Shown piece after piece: positions 1-9,157 of a stretch of 64,000 nucleotides of DNA. Made by a program: the position numbers and the translations under genes. Source of the DNA: JAVJUV01 sp047314965 (lineage in GTDB: Bacteria > Pseudomonadota > Alphaproteobacteria > Rhodobacterales > Rhodobacteraceae). How positions within the stretch are numbered: position 1 is the first letter of the stretch; every line of letters begins with the position of its first letter. Location: NCBI RefSeq assembly GCF_047314965.1, contig NZ_JBLBVK010000038.1, forward strand, positions 119,525 through 183,524, in the 5' to 3' direction. Under the pieces are notes generated by a model. It saw only the letters and a program-made list of their open reading frames with translations, made no database searches and was not told where the DNA came from.

Positions 1-469
1 ATGACCGAAATGACATGTAACGACTTCACCCAAGGATAGATAGTGCTCAGTAACTCGATCATGAAGAACTCCAGATCATGCATAATCCTCATAAAATAAA
101 ATGAGATTAAAAGAAAAGATGATGAGGTTGTAAGGCCCGTGGATAAGTGGAATTCAAGGCCTTCAAGCACAGTTATCCATAAGACCACGTCAAGTGCCTG
201 ATTACCCACCGCCACGGTACAGAACAACAGAAAACCATTTGCTTTTAGATATTTAACTTATCTTGATTTATTCACTTGTCTGTGGATTTTCTCCTTGAAC
301 AGAATGTATCGTATGTTTTCAACACATGACGTTAGGAAGTTTATCCCCTCTGGACAACTTTCGGATGGATATCGGGGTACGCCATGGGCGAAGATGAAGA
401 ACTCGTTACTCACCGGACACTGCACGTGTCATCGTATGCTCAGGCAGTAATTCTCACAGGTTTATCCAC
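1..469. other. Putative chromosomal replication origin (oriC), possibly partial
   Basis: No gene is visible in this stretch. It is more AT-rich than its surroundings, notably at about 80-120 and 230-275. DnaA-box-like 9-mers seen are: TTATCCACA at 462-470 (perfect consensus, reaching the maf start codon), TTATCCATA at 173-181 (one mismatch), its opposite-strand form at 138-146 (CGTGGATAA, one mismatch), and TGTGGATTT at 281-289 (two mismatches). In Caulobacter and relatives oriC lies close to hemE and the maf-aroE-coaE-dnaQ-secB block, which follows here. What lies left of base 1 is unknown, so the origin may be only partly inside the window. Calling it oriC is inference. Confidence 0.5.
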
Positions 470-1069
470 ATGAGCGAACGCTTCATACTAGCGTCGAAAT
501 CCGGCATACGTTCGCAACTTCTAAGAAATGCGGGAATAAAATTCTCCGCGGAATCTGCGCGCATCGACGAGGAGGCGATAAAACTCTCGATGATTCATGA
601 GAACGCCCATCCCCGCGATGTCGCTGACGCTCTTGCCGAGACAAAGGCCAGGAAAGTGGCCGCACGAAACCCTGACGCTTTGGTTCTGGGTTGTGATCAG
701 GTCCTTTCTGCCCAAGGGAGACTTTTTTCAAAACCTGCCAATCAGCAGGATGCGGTTTCGCAGCTGAAAAAACTTCGAGGGTCCACGCACCAGCTCTATT
801 CAGCAGCAGTGCTTTATGAAGAAGCTAAGCCTGTATGGCGTCATATCGGCCAAGTCCGACTAACGATGCGCAACGCCAGCGACGACTATATTGAAGACTA
901 CGTACATCGAAATTGGGAAAGCATTCGCCATTCCGTAGGTGCCTACAAACTCGAAGAGGAAGGTGTCCGGTTTTTCTCCCGCATCGACGGCGATTACTTT
1001 ACCGTTCTCGGAATGCCCCTTTTGGAACTATTGTCCTATCTTACATTGCGGGGGACGCTGCCAACATGA
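470..1069 (+). CDS. maf: Maf family nucleoside triphosphate pyrophosphatase
   Basis: A cytoplasmic house-cleaning enzyme that hydrolyses nucleoside triphosphates, often non-canonical or methylated ones, to the monophosphate and PPi. The 199-residue length is normal for Maf. The N-terminal substrate loop reads LASKSGIRS (residues 7-15), the form often seen in alphaproteobacteria. The likely catalytic Asp76 sits in GCDQ, and SKP (87-89) and LRGSTH (102-107) are also family motifs. The ATG is preceded only by a weak AGG at 458-460, and the TTATCCACA box runs into it. It overlaps aroE by 4 nt and heads a four-gene + strand cluster. Confidence 0.93.
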   Translation: MSERFILASKSGIRSQLLRNAGIKFSAESARIDEEAIKLSMIHENAHPRDVADALAETKARKVAARNPDALVLGCDQVLSAQGRLFSKPANQQDAVSQLKKLRGSTHQLYSAAVLYEEAKPVWRHIGQVRLTMRNASDDYIEDYVHRNWESIRHSVGAYKLEEEGVRFFSRIDGDYFTVLGMPLLELLSYLTLRGTLPT

Positions 1070-1899
1070 CGCAGTTCAAGATCCCACTAGCAGGTGTCAT
1101 TGGAACGCCCATCGCTCACTCGCGATCGCCGCGACTTCACCAGCATTGGCTAAGACGCTACGGGATACAGGGCTATTATATCCCGATGGATGTAGCATCG
1201 GATGACCTGGAAGCAGCGTTGGAGACACTGCCAAAGTTGGGCTTCGTCGGGATCAACGTCACGATTCCCCACAAAGAGAGAATCCTGGCGCTGGCCGATG
1301 TTGTATCAGACCGAGCGGCAGTGATCGGCGCAGCGAATACGATCGTCTTCAGGAGCGATGGAAAAATCCATGCAGACAATACGGATGGCTATGGTTTCAT
1401 CGAGAACCTTAAACAATATGCTCCTGATTGGACCGCCAAAGATACACCGGCGGCAGTGATCGGCGCGGGTGGAGCGGCGCGCGCCATCGCAAGCGCACTC
1501 TTGGATGCCGGCGTTCCGGAAATCCGTTTGTCGAACCGAACGAAAACCCGAGCGGAGGCACTTCGCCAGGAATTCGGTACAAAAATCACCGTTTACGACT
1601 GGGTTCAGGCCGGAAATATGTTCGAGGGGGCTGGAACTATTGTCAACACAAGCTCACTCGGTATGGAAGGGAAGCCTCAGCTGCGTATCCCTTTGGATGG
1701 AATAGAAAAAACAGCCGTCGTAACAGATCTCGTCTATGCTCCCCTTGAAACAGATCTGCTTGCGCACGCTCGAGCAATTGGTTGTCGGACAGTCGACGGA
1801 CTCGGTATGTTGCTCCATCAGGCCGCACCAGGATTTGAAAGATGGTTTGGTGTTCGTCCCGCGGTGGACGAAGACCTGAGACAAGCGGTCTTGCGGTGA
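1066..1899 (+). CDS. aroE: Shikimate dehydrogenase (NADP+)
   Basis: Reduces 3-dehydroshikimate to shikimate in aromatic amino acid synthesis. The 277-residue protein has the shikimate-binding SRSP (19-22), the catalytic lysine in NVTIPHK (Lys70), NTDGYG with Asp107, the NADPH loop GAGGAAR (133-139) and the NADP-specific NRTK (157-160). The start at 1066 is chosen because ATGA overlaps the maf stop; an open frame reaches back to 913, but that extra N-terminus does not look like AroE. Its stop overlaps the coaE GTG, which suggests translational coupling. Confidence 0.96.
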   Translation: MTQFKIPLAGVIGTPIAHSRSPRLHQHWLRRYGIQGYYIPMDVASDDLEAALETLPKLGFVGINVTIPHKERILALADVVSDRAAVIGAANTIVFRSDGKIHADNTDGYGFIENLKQYAPDWTAKDTPAAVIGAGGAARAIASALLDAGVPEIRLSNRTKTRAEALRQEFGTKITVYDWVQAGNMFEGAGTIVNTSSLGMEGKPQLRIPLDGIEKTAVVTDLVYAPLETDLLAHARAIGCRTVDGLGMLLHQAAPGFERWFGVRPAVDEDLRQAVLR

Positions 1900-2495
1900 A
1901 GCGACCATTTCTCATCGGTTTGACTGGCTCCATTGGTATGGGAAAGTCGACGACGGCCGAGATGTTCGAGGCCGAAGGAGTTCCCGTCTGGAGTGCGGAT
2001 GAAGCAGTGCATCGGCTTTACTCGGCTGACGGAGAAGCTGTTTCTGCCATCGCATCGCTTTGCCCCGATGCAGTAAACGATCAGGGAGTGGATAGAGGTA
2101 TCCTTTCGAAATGGATTGCAGAGACGCCAAACGGCCTATCTCGAATAGAGGCGCTCGTTCATCCCATGGTCGCGGCAGATCGCGAACGATTTCTCAAGGA
2201 CACCTTGTCGGATCTGGTTGTCCTGGACATTCCTTTGCTATTCGAAACAGGGGCGGATGCCAGAGTTGATGCAGTAGTCGTGGTTTCCGCGCCGGAAGAA
2301 GAGCAAAGAAGACGAGTGCTGGAACGGCCCGGTATGACAATCGAAAAACTGGAAATGATCCTTTCAAAACAACTACTTGATGCAGAGAAACGTCGGCGGG
2401 CTGACTATGTGATCTGGACGACATCTCTTGATGAAGCTCGAGCAGCCGTGCAAAAAGTAATCAGAGATATCCGAAGTAGAAGACGCAATGCGTGA
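1896..2495 (+). CDS. coaE: Dephospho-CoA kinase
   Basis: Catalyses the last step of coenzyme A synthesis, phosphorylating the 3'-hydroxyl of dephospho-CoA. The P-loop GSIGMGKS is at residues 11-18, and the SADE segment expected for the CoaE substrate region follows near residue 35. The start is a GTG overlapping the aroE stop (GTGA). An upstream in-frame GTG at 1842 lies inside aroE and would add a non-family N-terminus. The length of about 199 residues is typical. Its last 8 nt overlap dnaQ. Confidence 0.95.
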   Translation: MKRPFLIGLTGSIGMGKSTTAEMFEAEGVPVWSADEAVHRLYSADGEAVSAIASLCPDAVNDQGVDRGILSKWIAETPNGLSRIEALVHPMVAADRERFLKDTLSDLVVLDIPLLFETGADARVDAVVVVSAPEEEQRRRVLERPGMTIEKLEMILSKQLLDAEKRRRADYVIWTTSLDEARAAVQKVIRDIRSRRRNA

Positions 2496-3180
2496 AATAG
2501 TACTTGATACCGAAACAACAGGCTTTGACCCGCAGTCCGGCGATCGGATAGTTGAGATTGGTGCGGTCGAATTGAATCGGCACGTCCCGACCGGCAGGAC
2601 ATATCACCAATACATCAACCCAGAACGCTCAATGCCGCAGGAAGCATTTGAAGTGCACGGACTAGGTGACGATTTTCTGAGGGACAAGCCGGTATTCAAG
2701 GAGATCGCCAAGGACTTCGTGCAGTTCATTGGCGACGCCAAGCTTGTTATCCACAACGCAGCGTTTGACATGAAGTTTATCAACGCCGAGCTCGGTTGGG
2801 TCGGACTGCAGGCTCTGCCGTGGGAAAGAGCGATCGATACGCTGGAGATCGCGCGGCGGAAATTTCCTGGTTCTCCGGCGTCACTGGATGCGCTTTGCAG
2901 ACGCTACGGGATCGACAACTCTTCCCGAACCCTCCACGGGGCCTTGTTGGATAGCGAAATCCTCGCAGAGGTCTATCTTGAGCTTATAGGTGGTCGCCAG
3001 CCGGACTTTGCTCTCGGCGTTGTGGAACCCACCGGGCCATCAGAGACCAAAACCGAAACATGGCGTCCGACTTCTCGGGAAGTCATTCTTCCATCACGAC
3101 TTTCTGATCGGGAAAAGCAAGCCCACGACGCATTTGTCAGCGCCATGGGCGAAAACTCTTTGTGGTCCCGCTTTAGTTAG
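2488..3180 (+). CDS. dnaQ: DNA polymerase III epsilon subunit (3'-5' proofreading exonuclease)
   Basis: The proofreading subunit of the replicative polymerase. All three DEDDh exonuclease motifs are visible: DTETTG with Asp7 and Glu9, HNAAFD with Asp94, and H150 with D155 in the third motif. The C-terminal 60 or so residues are less conserved, as usual for the part that binds the alpha subunit. It is the last gene of the maf-aroE-coaE-dnaQ cluster, and its final 8 nt overlap the 3' end of convergent secB. Confidence 0.96.
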   Translation: MREIVLDTETTGFDPQSGDRIVEIGAVELNRHVPTGRTYHQYINPERSMPQEAFEVHGLGDDFLRDKPVFKEIAKDFVQFIGDAKLVIHNAAFDMKFINAELGWVGLQALPWERAIDTLEIARRKFPGSPASLDALCRRYGIDNSSRTLHGALLDSEILAEVYLELIGGRQPDFALGVVEPTGPSETKTETWRPTSREVILPSRLSDREKQAHDAFVSAMGENSLWSRFS

Positions 3181-3673
3181 CGGGAGTCTTCTCGGCGGCC
3201 TGGGTCTGTTGCCGCTGCGCGAGCTGCTGCCGATACAGTGCAACGAAGTCGATATTATCCAGATTAAGCGGCGGAAAACCCCCGTCACGCGTGACGTCGC
3301 TCACGATCCGACGGACAAACGGAAAAAGCATTCGCGGACATTCGATCAGAAGAAACGGATGAAGCTGCTCGTTCGGCACGTTGTCGATCTGAAACAATCC
3401 GGCGTACTCAAGCTCAAGGACAAACAGAACGGTGTCCGACCCTTTGTTCTTGGACGTCACATTGAATTTGGAAACCACCTCATACTGGTTTCCTTCGCCA
3501 CGCTTCCGACCGTCAAGCGCAACTTGAACTTGGATGTCGGGCTGAACTTCGCCTTCGATGGGCTTTCGCGCGAGAATGTTTTCGAACGACAGGTCGCGGA
3601 TAAACTGTCCGAGAACTTTCATCTGCGGCATGACCGGCTGTTGCGGGGCGGCGCCGTTTTCGTTTTCTGCCAT
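3173..3673 (-). CDS. secB: Protein-export chaperone SecB
   Basis: A cytoplasmic chaperone that keeps precursors unfolded and hands them to SecA. The 166-residue acidic protein has the SecB fold signature, including the segment with DLSFENI near residue 30 and the conserved LIECPRMLFPF peptide-groove stretch. The C-terminus has a Gln-rich tail. It is convergent with dnaQ with an 8-nt overlap, and 63 nt separate it from fxsA upstream. Confidence 0.96.
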   Translation of the reverse strand: MAENENGAAPQQPVMPQMKVLGQFIRDLSFENILARKPIEGEVQPDIQVQVALDGRKRGEGNQYEVVSKFNVTSKNKGSDTVLFVLELEYAGLFQIDNVPNEQLHPFLLIECPRMLFPFVRRIVSDVTRDGGFPPLNLDNIDFVALYRQQLAQRQQTQAAEKTPAN

Positions 3674-3736
3674 TGGGTCCTTAGTCCTTCAAAATCCAGA
3701 AATTCGACCGGTTTCTAACAGACGCAGCCATCACCC

Positions 3737-4207
3737 TCAATGGCGGGTCCAACCCGAGGGTCCGTTTGGTTTGTCTTCCGGGTCCAGAACCTCGAAGTCG
3801 GCATCGACGATATCTGACTGTGGCGGGCGACCGGAATGATGCCCGTAACGGATTTCCTGAACGCTGATGCGTTTTCGCATAGCGTCAAAGATTACCTTTC
3901 GAACACTCGGAATCAGCAAAGCGAAACCAACAGCATCCGTAAAAAAGCCAGGCGTCAGTAGTAGAGCCCCGGAGAACAGGATCATCGCCCCATGGGCAAG
4001 GGGCTCAGTTGGATCTCGCAAGTCTTCCATCGAACCACGCAGATTGTTCAGCGCCGCCAAGCCCTGGCTGCGGACGACGCCGGTTCCCAATATAGCCGTT
4101 GCGACGACAATCAGAAGGGTCCAGCCCAACCCAATCATCCCACCAACCTGAATGAAGAGCGCAATTTCGATCAGGGGCACGGTCAGAAATAGCAGAAACA
4201 GCTTCAT
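3737..4207 (-). CDS. fxsA: FxsA family membrane protein
   Basis: A small inner-membrane protein; in E. coli overexpressed FxsA relieves phage T7 exclusion by the F plasmid, and its normal role is unclear. The 156-residue sequence has membrane segments in the first 45 residues and again in a GALLLTPGFFTDAVG stretch, the family signature, followed by a charged cytoplasmic tail. It is divergent from the Tim44-like gene with about 105 nt between starts. Confidence 0.9.
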   Translation of the reverse strand: MKLFLLFLTVPLIEIALFIQVGGMIGLGWTLLIVVATAILGTGVVRSQGLAALNNLRGSMEDLRDPTEPLAHGAMILFSGALLLTPGFFTDAVGFALLIPSVRKVIFDAMRKRISVQEIRYGHHSGRPPQSDIVDADFEVLDPEDKPNGPSGWTRH

Positions 4208-4312
4208 ATGATCCTCTTCGCCGCAGTTCGTCCGGTAGACTTACCGGGCGCCGCACCCTACATATGTGCCTTGTTACACTGAAACCAACCATCGCGTCGT
4301 TTGAGAGGTATA

Positions 4313-4975
4313 ATGAGCTCCTCACTGATACAGCTTCTGGTCCTTGCCGGAATTGCTTTGTTCCTGATCCTTCGTCTCAGAAGTGTCTTGGGCACGCGAG
4401 ATGGTTTCGAGAAACCGCCCGTAACAGGGGCGTCCCAGTCAAGGCTGTCCAAACGCCCGGAATTCGACGTTATAGAGGGCGGCCCCGACCACGACATAAT
4501 CGATCATGTCGAAGATGGATCCGACAGCGCGAAAGCACTCGCCGCAATGAAAATGGCCGAACCTGGATTCATGGTCAGCCCGTTTCTCGAAGGAGCGCGC
4601 GGCGCTTACGAAATGATCCTCATGGCCTTTGAAAACGGTGATCTCAATCCTGTTCGCGATTTTTTGTCGCCCGATGTCGCTGCATCATTCCAATCGGTTA
4701 TCGACCAGCGGAACGAACAGGGGCTGAGCGTTGAGGCCAATTTTGTCGGAATCCGTGAAGTTAGCCTTAAGGAAGCCGATTTTGACAGAAACACAAACGA
4801 GGGCGACATCTCGGTTCGCTTTGTCGGTGAGCTCACTTCTGTAGTTCGCGATGCCCATGGCCAGATTGTCGAAGGGAACCCCAACGAGATAAAAAGACAG
4901 CGGGATGTCTGGACGTTCTCACGGGTTATGGGATCGTCCGACCCCAACTGGCAGCTTGTGGCGACTGGGGAGTGA
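4313..4975 (+). CDS. Tim44/TimA family membrane-anchored protein
   Basis: One N-terminal membrane segment (about residues 5-22) is followed by a Tim44-like domain running to the C-terminus. Bacterial relatives of mitochondrial Tim44 are inner-membrane proteins commonly found beside secB and fxsA in alphaproteobacteria, consistent with a protein export or membrane role; the function here is inferred. The ATG at 4313 is chosen because GAGAGG at 4303-4308 is a fair ribosome site; an in-frame TTG at 4301 is less likely. Its stop abuts the mltA start (TGATG). Confidence 0.85.
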   Translation: MSSSLIQLLVLAGIALFLILRLRSVLGTRDGFEKPPVTGASQSRLSKRPEFDVIEGGPDHDIIDHVEDGSDSAKALAAMKMAEPGFMVSPFLEGARGAYEMILMAFENGDLNPVRDFLSPDVAASFQSVIDQRNEQGLSVEANFVGIREVSLKEADFDRNTNEGDISVRFVGELTSVVRDAHGQIVEGNPNEIKRQRDVWTFSRVMGSSDPNWQLVATGE

Positions 4976-5994
4976 TGCGAACACTGGGGCTCGGATTTTT
5001 GGCCGCCATAACCATATCGGCCCCTGGCTCTGCGGAAACGCGACTTCTAGACTGGTCAGATTTGCACGGATGGGCAAATGACGACCATGCCCAAGCTCTT
5101 GAGGTGTTCCTAGAGACTTGCGGCGACTTGAGTGATGGCGACTGGCCAGCGATTTGTGCGGTTGCACACAAGATTGGCGAGCCAAGAACCTTTTTCGAAG
5201 CTTTTTTTCGCCCAGTTCTCATAAGGGACGGCGAGGCTCCCTTGTTCACGGGATATTACGAACCAGAACTCGTCGGGTCGAGGCAGTCTTCCGATAGGTT
5301 CCAGTTTCCTCTCTATCGCCGCCCCGACGATATTCCAGAAGGAACTCCATGGCTGACCAGAGAAGAGATCGAGTCCTCTGGAATTCTTGCGGATCGGGGA
5401 CTGGAAATCGTTTGGCTTGAAGATCCGGTCGAAAAATTCTTTCTTCAAGTTCAGGGGTCTGGACGAATTCGTCTTCACGAAGGTGGCAGTATTCGTGTCG
5501 GCTATGGCGGAAAAAATGGCCATCCTTACCGCTCTGTCGGTGTCGAGCTTGTTCGTCGCGGCGAGTTTGAAGAGCACCAGGTATCGGCCAATACAATTCG
5601 GAACTGGGTCAGGGGAAACCCTGGTTCTGGGCCACAGCTGTTGTGGCATAATCCTTCATACGTCTTCTTTCGTGAGGTCAGCCAGGTTCCGGCAGACAAG
5701 GGTCCGCTTGGAGCCATGAATCGTTCAATCACTGCGGGCCGGACAGTTGCCGTTGATCCGGAATTCGTTCCGCTTGGAGCTCCTGTTTGGATTGAAAAGG
5801 AAGGTCGGTCCCCCTTGAGGCGCTTGATGGTGGCGCAGGATACTGGCGCAGCGATCAAGGGCGCTCAGCGAGCAGACATATTTTACGGCACCGGGGAAGA
5901 TGCCGGCGACATTGCGGGAATGATAAGGGACAGGGGTCGTATGGTCGTCCTTTTGCCTGTCTCTGCGGCTCTGGAATTGACTGACGGGAAATAG
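4975..5994 (+). CDS. mltA: Membrane-bound lytic murein transglycosylase A
   Basis: Cleaves the MurNAc-GlcNAc bond of peptidoglycan in the periplasm, forming 1,6-anhydro ends. The N-terminus is a signal sequence ending near SAPGSA, without a clear lipobox, so it is probably exported rather than lipidated. The MltA domain is followed by the 3D domain, with the catalytic region VAQDTGAAIKGAQRADIF. ATG at 4975 shares one base with the upstream stop and follows GGGGAG at 4967-4972; GTG at 4972 is an alternative. Coupled to the Tim44-like gene. Confidence 0.92.
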   Translation: MRTLGLGFLAAITISAPGSAETRLLDWSDLHGWANDDHAQALEVFLETCGDLSDGDWPAICAVAHKIGEPRTFFEAFFRPVLIRDGEAPLFTGYYEPELVGSRQSSDRFQFPLYRRPDDIPEGTPWLTREEIESSGILADRGLEIVWLEDPVEKFFLQVQGSGRIRLHEGGSIRVGYGGKNGHPYRSVGVELVRRGEFEEHQVSANTIRNWVRGNPGSGPQLLWHNPSYVFFREVSQVPADKGPLGAMNRSITAGRTVAVDPEFVPLGAPVWIEKEGRSPLRRLMVAQDTGAAIKGAQRADIFYGTGEDAGDIAGMIRDRGRMVVLLPVSAALELTDGK

Positions 5995-5998
5995 CGGG

Positions 5999-6604
5999 AT
6001 GAGCCGTCGGAAGCCGAGGACACTTCGATCGGAGGAGGCCGAGATTTGGGCTCAGGTCGCCAAGACCGCGAGACCCATGCATTCCAAGCAACCGAAACCC
6101 TCGATCAAGGTTTCGGATCAGGCAGATGGAATCCAAAACCGCTCTCAACCGGTTGCAGAGTTCCGAATAGAGCCATTCCGGGTGGGATCACGAGCGACCA
6201 CAGCGCTTTCCGAAGGCCCCGCATCGCCATCGTCCACCCCTCCTGGCCGCCCTGCTCACAACATGGACCGAGCCACGTTCCAAAAAATGAAACGCGGCAA
6301 GGTTCGACCCGAAGCACGGATCGACCTTCACGGCATGACTGCGGATGCGGCTTACAATGCACTTACGGCTTTCCTGTTTCATGCGCATGCCTCTGGCAAG
6401 CGGTTGGTTCTGGTCATTACGGGAAAAGGCCGTCCCGGCACGGATGATGGACCGATACCGTCCCGTGTGGGGGTTCTACGAAGAAGTCTGCCCGAATGGC
6501 TTGGCCGCCCGCCACTTCAAGCTATCGTTCAACAGGCAACCGAGTCGCATCAGCGGCACGGCGGATCAGGCGCCTTCTATGTCTACCTTCGTCGCGCGCG
6601 GTAG
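5999..6604 (+). CDS. Smr domain protein
   Basis: The N-terminal half is basic and low in predicted structure. The C-terminal half is a Smr domain with the signatures IDLHGMTADAA and LVLVITGKG. Stand-alone Smr domains bind nucleic acid and some are endonucleases; the exact role here is not known. It starts 4 nt after mltA, so the two are probably cotranscribed. Its 3' end overlaps the 3' end of the convergent MFS gene by 39 nt. Confidence 0.88.
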   Translation: MSRRKPRTLRSEEAEIWAQVAKTARPMHSKQPKPSIKVSDQADGIQNRSQPVAEFRIEPFRVGSRATTALSEGPASPSSTPPGRPAHNMDRATFQKMKRGKVRPEARIDLHGMTADAAYNALTAFLFHAHASGKRLVLVITGKGRPGTDDGPIPSRVGVLRRSLPEWLGRPPLQAIVQQATESHQRHGGSGAFYVYLRRAR

Positions 6605-7810
6605 CCGACGCGTGGCCGCCTCGACTGCAAGCCAGACCATCAGCATTGCAATCAAGAAGTATCCTGCAATTGCGAACATCTGATCGGAAAAATTGAAGCC
6701 CCAGTCGATCAACAGCCCGGAGACGCCGGGTCCGATGGCCGAACCGAAGACCATGATGCTTGTCGACATCGCCTTGATTGCACCGATGTGACGGGTGCCA
6801 AAAAACTCAGCCCAGAATGCCGTAATGATGGTCGACTGCAAACCTGTCGCCACACCCAAAAGGACGAAGGCGATTGCTGCGACGGCAAGAGTTTCTGCTC
6901 CTGCCAAAAGACCAAACCCAGCGATCCAGGGCATCAGAAAAACCTGCATTGCCCGCCCGGACCCAAAGCGGTCGATGACGCTTCCCGATGTCAGAGTGAC
7001 TGCGACTGAAACCGCCGTCATCAAGGGGACAAGCGCAAGGTAGTCAACCAATGGCCATCCCTTGATGCTTGCGATGTGAACCTGCTGAAAGAACAGGGAA
7101 GTTCCCCATGCAGAAGGACCCAACAGCATTGGAAGGAGCATGAAAAAGAACGGCGAGCGCGATACCTCTCCGCGCGTCCAGTGACGACCGTCCATACCGG
7201 AGCCGCTGTCCGAATCCGAAATTGATCCCGGCATGCGTTCCAGAGTCAGAAGCCAAAGGATTATGGGAAATGCGATCAGGACCAGGCCTGCGGCTACACC
7301 CCACAAGATACGCCAGTCAAAGAAGGAGAGAAGAGAAGCGAAGATCATTGGGTAGAACGCCTGCCCGAACATGAATCCCATCGAAGAGATGGAAAGAGCA
7401 AGGCCGCGGCGGCCGACAAACCACCGGGCCATGGCAGTTGCCGCCAGTTGGTACATCATACCCTGCCCAAAGAAACGAAGCAGAAAAACGATTATAATCA
7501 GACCGATAACCGAAGTGTTCAGCCCCATGGCGACACATGCGAGCGCAAGGCCGGGCATGACGATCACCACGAGGAGGCGGACGCGAAAACGGTCGGTCAG
7601 AGCCCCGGCCCAGAACAGAGCAACTGCGGAAGCGGTTGTCGCGAGAGTGTAGGCAAGCCCCCATTCGCCGTCACTCAGTGCAAACTCTGACATGATCTGT
7701 GCGGCGAAAATCGAAATGAAAAAAGTCTGGCCGGGACAGGAGGATAGAAGCAGGATGACGCCCGCCGAGAGGAAGCGCAGGTTGTTGCGAATGAAGCGGA
7801 TCGAGCCCAT
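6566..7810 (-). CDS. MFS transporter
   Basis: About 414 residues with roughly twelve hydrophobic segments and MFS loop motifs, for example GALTDRFRVR near the loop between helices 2 and 3, and a second-half VIDRFGSG loop. Substrate cannot be told from sequence. The start at 7810 (MGSIRF) is chosen because the reading frame upstream to 7927 encodes a basic, Cys-rich stretch unlike an MFS N-terminus. Convergent with the smr gene. Confidence 0.88.
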   Translation of the reverse strand: MGSIRFIRNNLRFLSAGVILLLSSCPGQTFFISIFAAQIMSEFALSDGEWGLAYTLATTASAVALFWAGALTDRFRVRLLVVIVMPGLALACVAMGLNTSVIGLIIIVFLLRFFGQGMMYQLAATAMARWFVGRRGLALSISSMGFMFGQAFYPMIFASLLSFFDWRILWGVAAGLVLIAFPIILWLLTLERMPGSISDSDSGSGMDGRHWTRGEVSRSPFFFMLLPMLLGPSAWGTSLFFQQVHIASIKGWPLVDYLALVPLMTAVSVAVTLTSGSVIDRFGSGRAMQVFLMPWIAGFGLLAGAETLAVAAIAFVLLGVATGLQSTIITAFWAEFFGTRHIGAIKAMSTSIMVFGSAIGPGVSGLLIDWGFNFSDQMFAIAGYFLIAMLMVWLAVEAATRRLPRATKVDIEGA

Positions 7811-7992
7811 TCGCAATATCTCTGCCTGTTTTCGGGGAAAGGAAAGGCCCGACCGTTCTTGCAGGCAATGGCGCGACTTCGCTGTATCGGCACAACGTAT
7901 GCAAAGCGTCTGCAAAGTGTATCGCAAACGGCCATACGGGCCGCGCGCTCATCACGAGTGGCGCAATGCTCCAGGTGAATCTCAGGGTCGTT

Positions 7993-9102
7993 CTACTGGC
8001 TGACCGGCAAAAGGATGATCTCGCTTGCGTTTCGTACGCTGAGGATAGTCCCGGTCAGTGGATCGACCCGGGAGGCTGGATCGTCTTCGAATGACTCCTC
8101 TACCGCTGCCATCTGGCTAATGATGGTAAGAAGCGCGGGGGATCGGCCGACGTCGAAATGTCCGATCCCGCTGTTGAAAAGTGAAATGTCGATCAAGGTG
8201 ACTTCCATGTCGCCAACCAGCGCAGGATCCGTCACCGCACCGAGCCGAAGCGTGTCACCGGAGATTCTGGACGACAGGGCTAGTGCGCGATCCTTTTCGG
8301 AAACGAAAATTACGAATGGCTGCGGCAGTTTGCCGATGCGTGCCACCTGGGAACGAAAGACATCCAGATCGATATCGGGAGAAATCAAAACAACCCCGCC
8401 AACATGGCTCCTGATCCACGAGGGATCATTGATCGCAATCTGGCGGAGCGTTTCCATGGTCAGAAGTGAGCCCATCGAGTGCGCGACGAGGATCAGGCGT
8501 TCGGGGCGGCTTCTTGCCAGGGCGCGCAAGAAACGCTCGTAAGAATCGCGACTGTAAAGTGCGCTGTCGCGGTCATATGCATAACCCAGCACACTTGCGG
8601 CGCTGGGCCATGAAAACAGCGCGGCGACCCCCGAGATATCGAGGTCGAATTTAAGCTGTGCCGTGCGCGCCAAGCTTTGTGCGGCTGACATGTTGAAACC
8701 GGGCGCGAAAACGCTGATTTCCCGCTCGCCAACGGGCAGCCGCGAAAGCTCCCGTTGCAAGCTCCGGATCAGGGCAGACTCGTCGCCAAGAGATAATTTG
8801 TCGGCAACGAGGAATTGCTGGTCGGCACGGACTGACCGGGCCGTGATCGGAACGCTCCCCGGCTGCCGCATTTCGGGAATGCGGATATCGTAGCGGCCAT
8901 AGCTGTTTTCGGGAGAACGACCGAGCCTTGGTTCGTCCAACGGGCCGTAAGCCCGATTCGACGCCTGAAACACCGTCACCGTGTCGCCGGGCGGCGCTCC
9001 GTCGGGAACGAGCGCCAACGGTCCGCGTGGCGTGCAGGCCGCAAGCCCGGCCGTTACCAGCAGGTAAATGAAGGTCAGGATGATTTGTCGGGCGCGAAGC
9101 AT
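7993..9102 (-). CDS. Alpha/beta hydrolase lipoprotein (DUF900-like)
   Basis: A 369-residue protein with a lipoprotein signal peptide; the lipobox LAAC puts the lipidated cysteine at residue 23. The middle carries a nucleophile elbow HSMGS within LVAHSMGSLL, as in esterases and lipases of the alpha/beta hydrolase fold, and the whole resembles the COG4782/DUF900 family. It is probably anchored in the periplasm or outer membrane; substrate unknown. It ends 182 nt upstream of the MFS start. Confidence 0.82.
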   Translation of the reverse strand: MLRARQIILTFIYLLVTAGLAACTPRGPLALVPDGAPPGDTVTVFQASNRAYGPLDEPRLGRSPENSYGRYDIRIPEMRQPGSVPITARSVRADQQFLVADKLSLGDESALIRSLQRELSRLPVGEREISVFAPGFNMSAAQSLARTAQLKFDLDISGVAALFSWPSAASVLGYAYDRDSALYSRDSYERFLRALARSRPERLILVAHSMGSLLTMETLRQIAINDPSWIRSHVGGVVLISPDIDLDVFRSQVARIGKLPQPFVIFVSEKDRALALSSRISGDTLRLGAVTDPALVGDMEVTLIDISLFNSGIGHFDVGRSPALLTIISQMAAVEESFEDDPASRVDPLTGTILSVRNASEIILLPVSQ

Positions 9103-9157
9103 GCTTCGGAAGTATGCACCCGGGATTTCCGTGATGAAAGTGGTGCGGCGTTGGATC

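Noticed and set aside
384..473. A 29-codon frame ending at the maf start codon
   Set aside because: No ribosome site, no family resemblance, and it lies in the region that looks like a replication origin.
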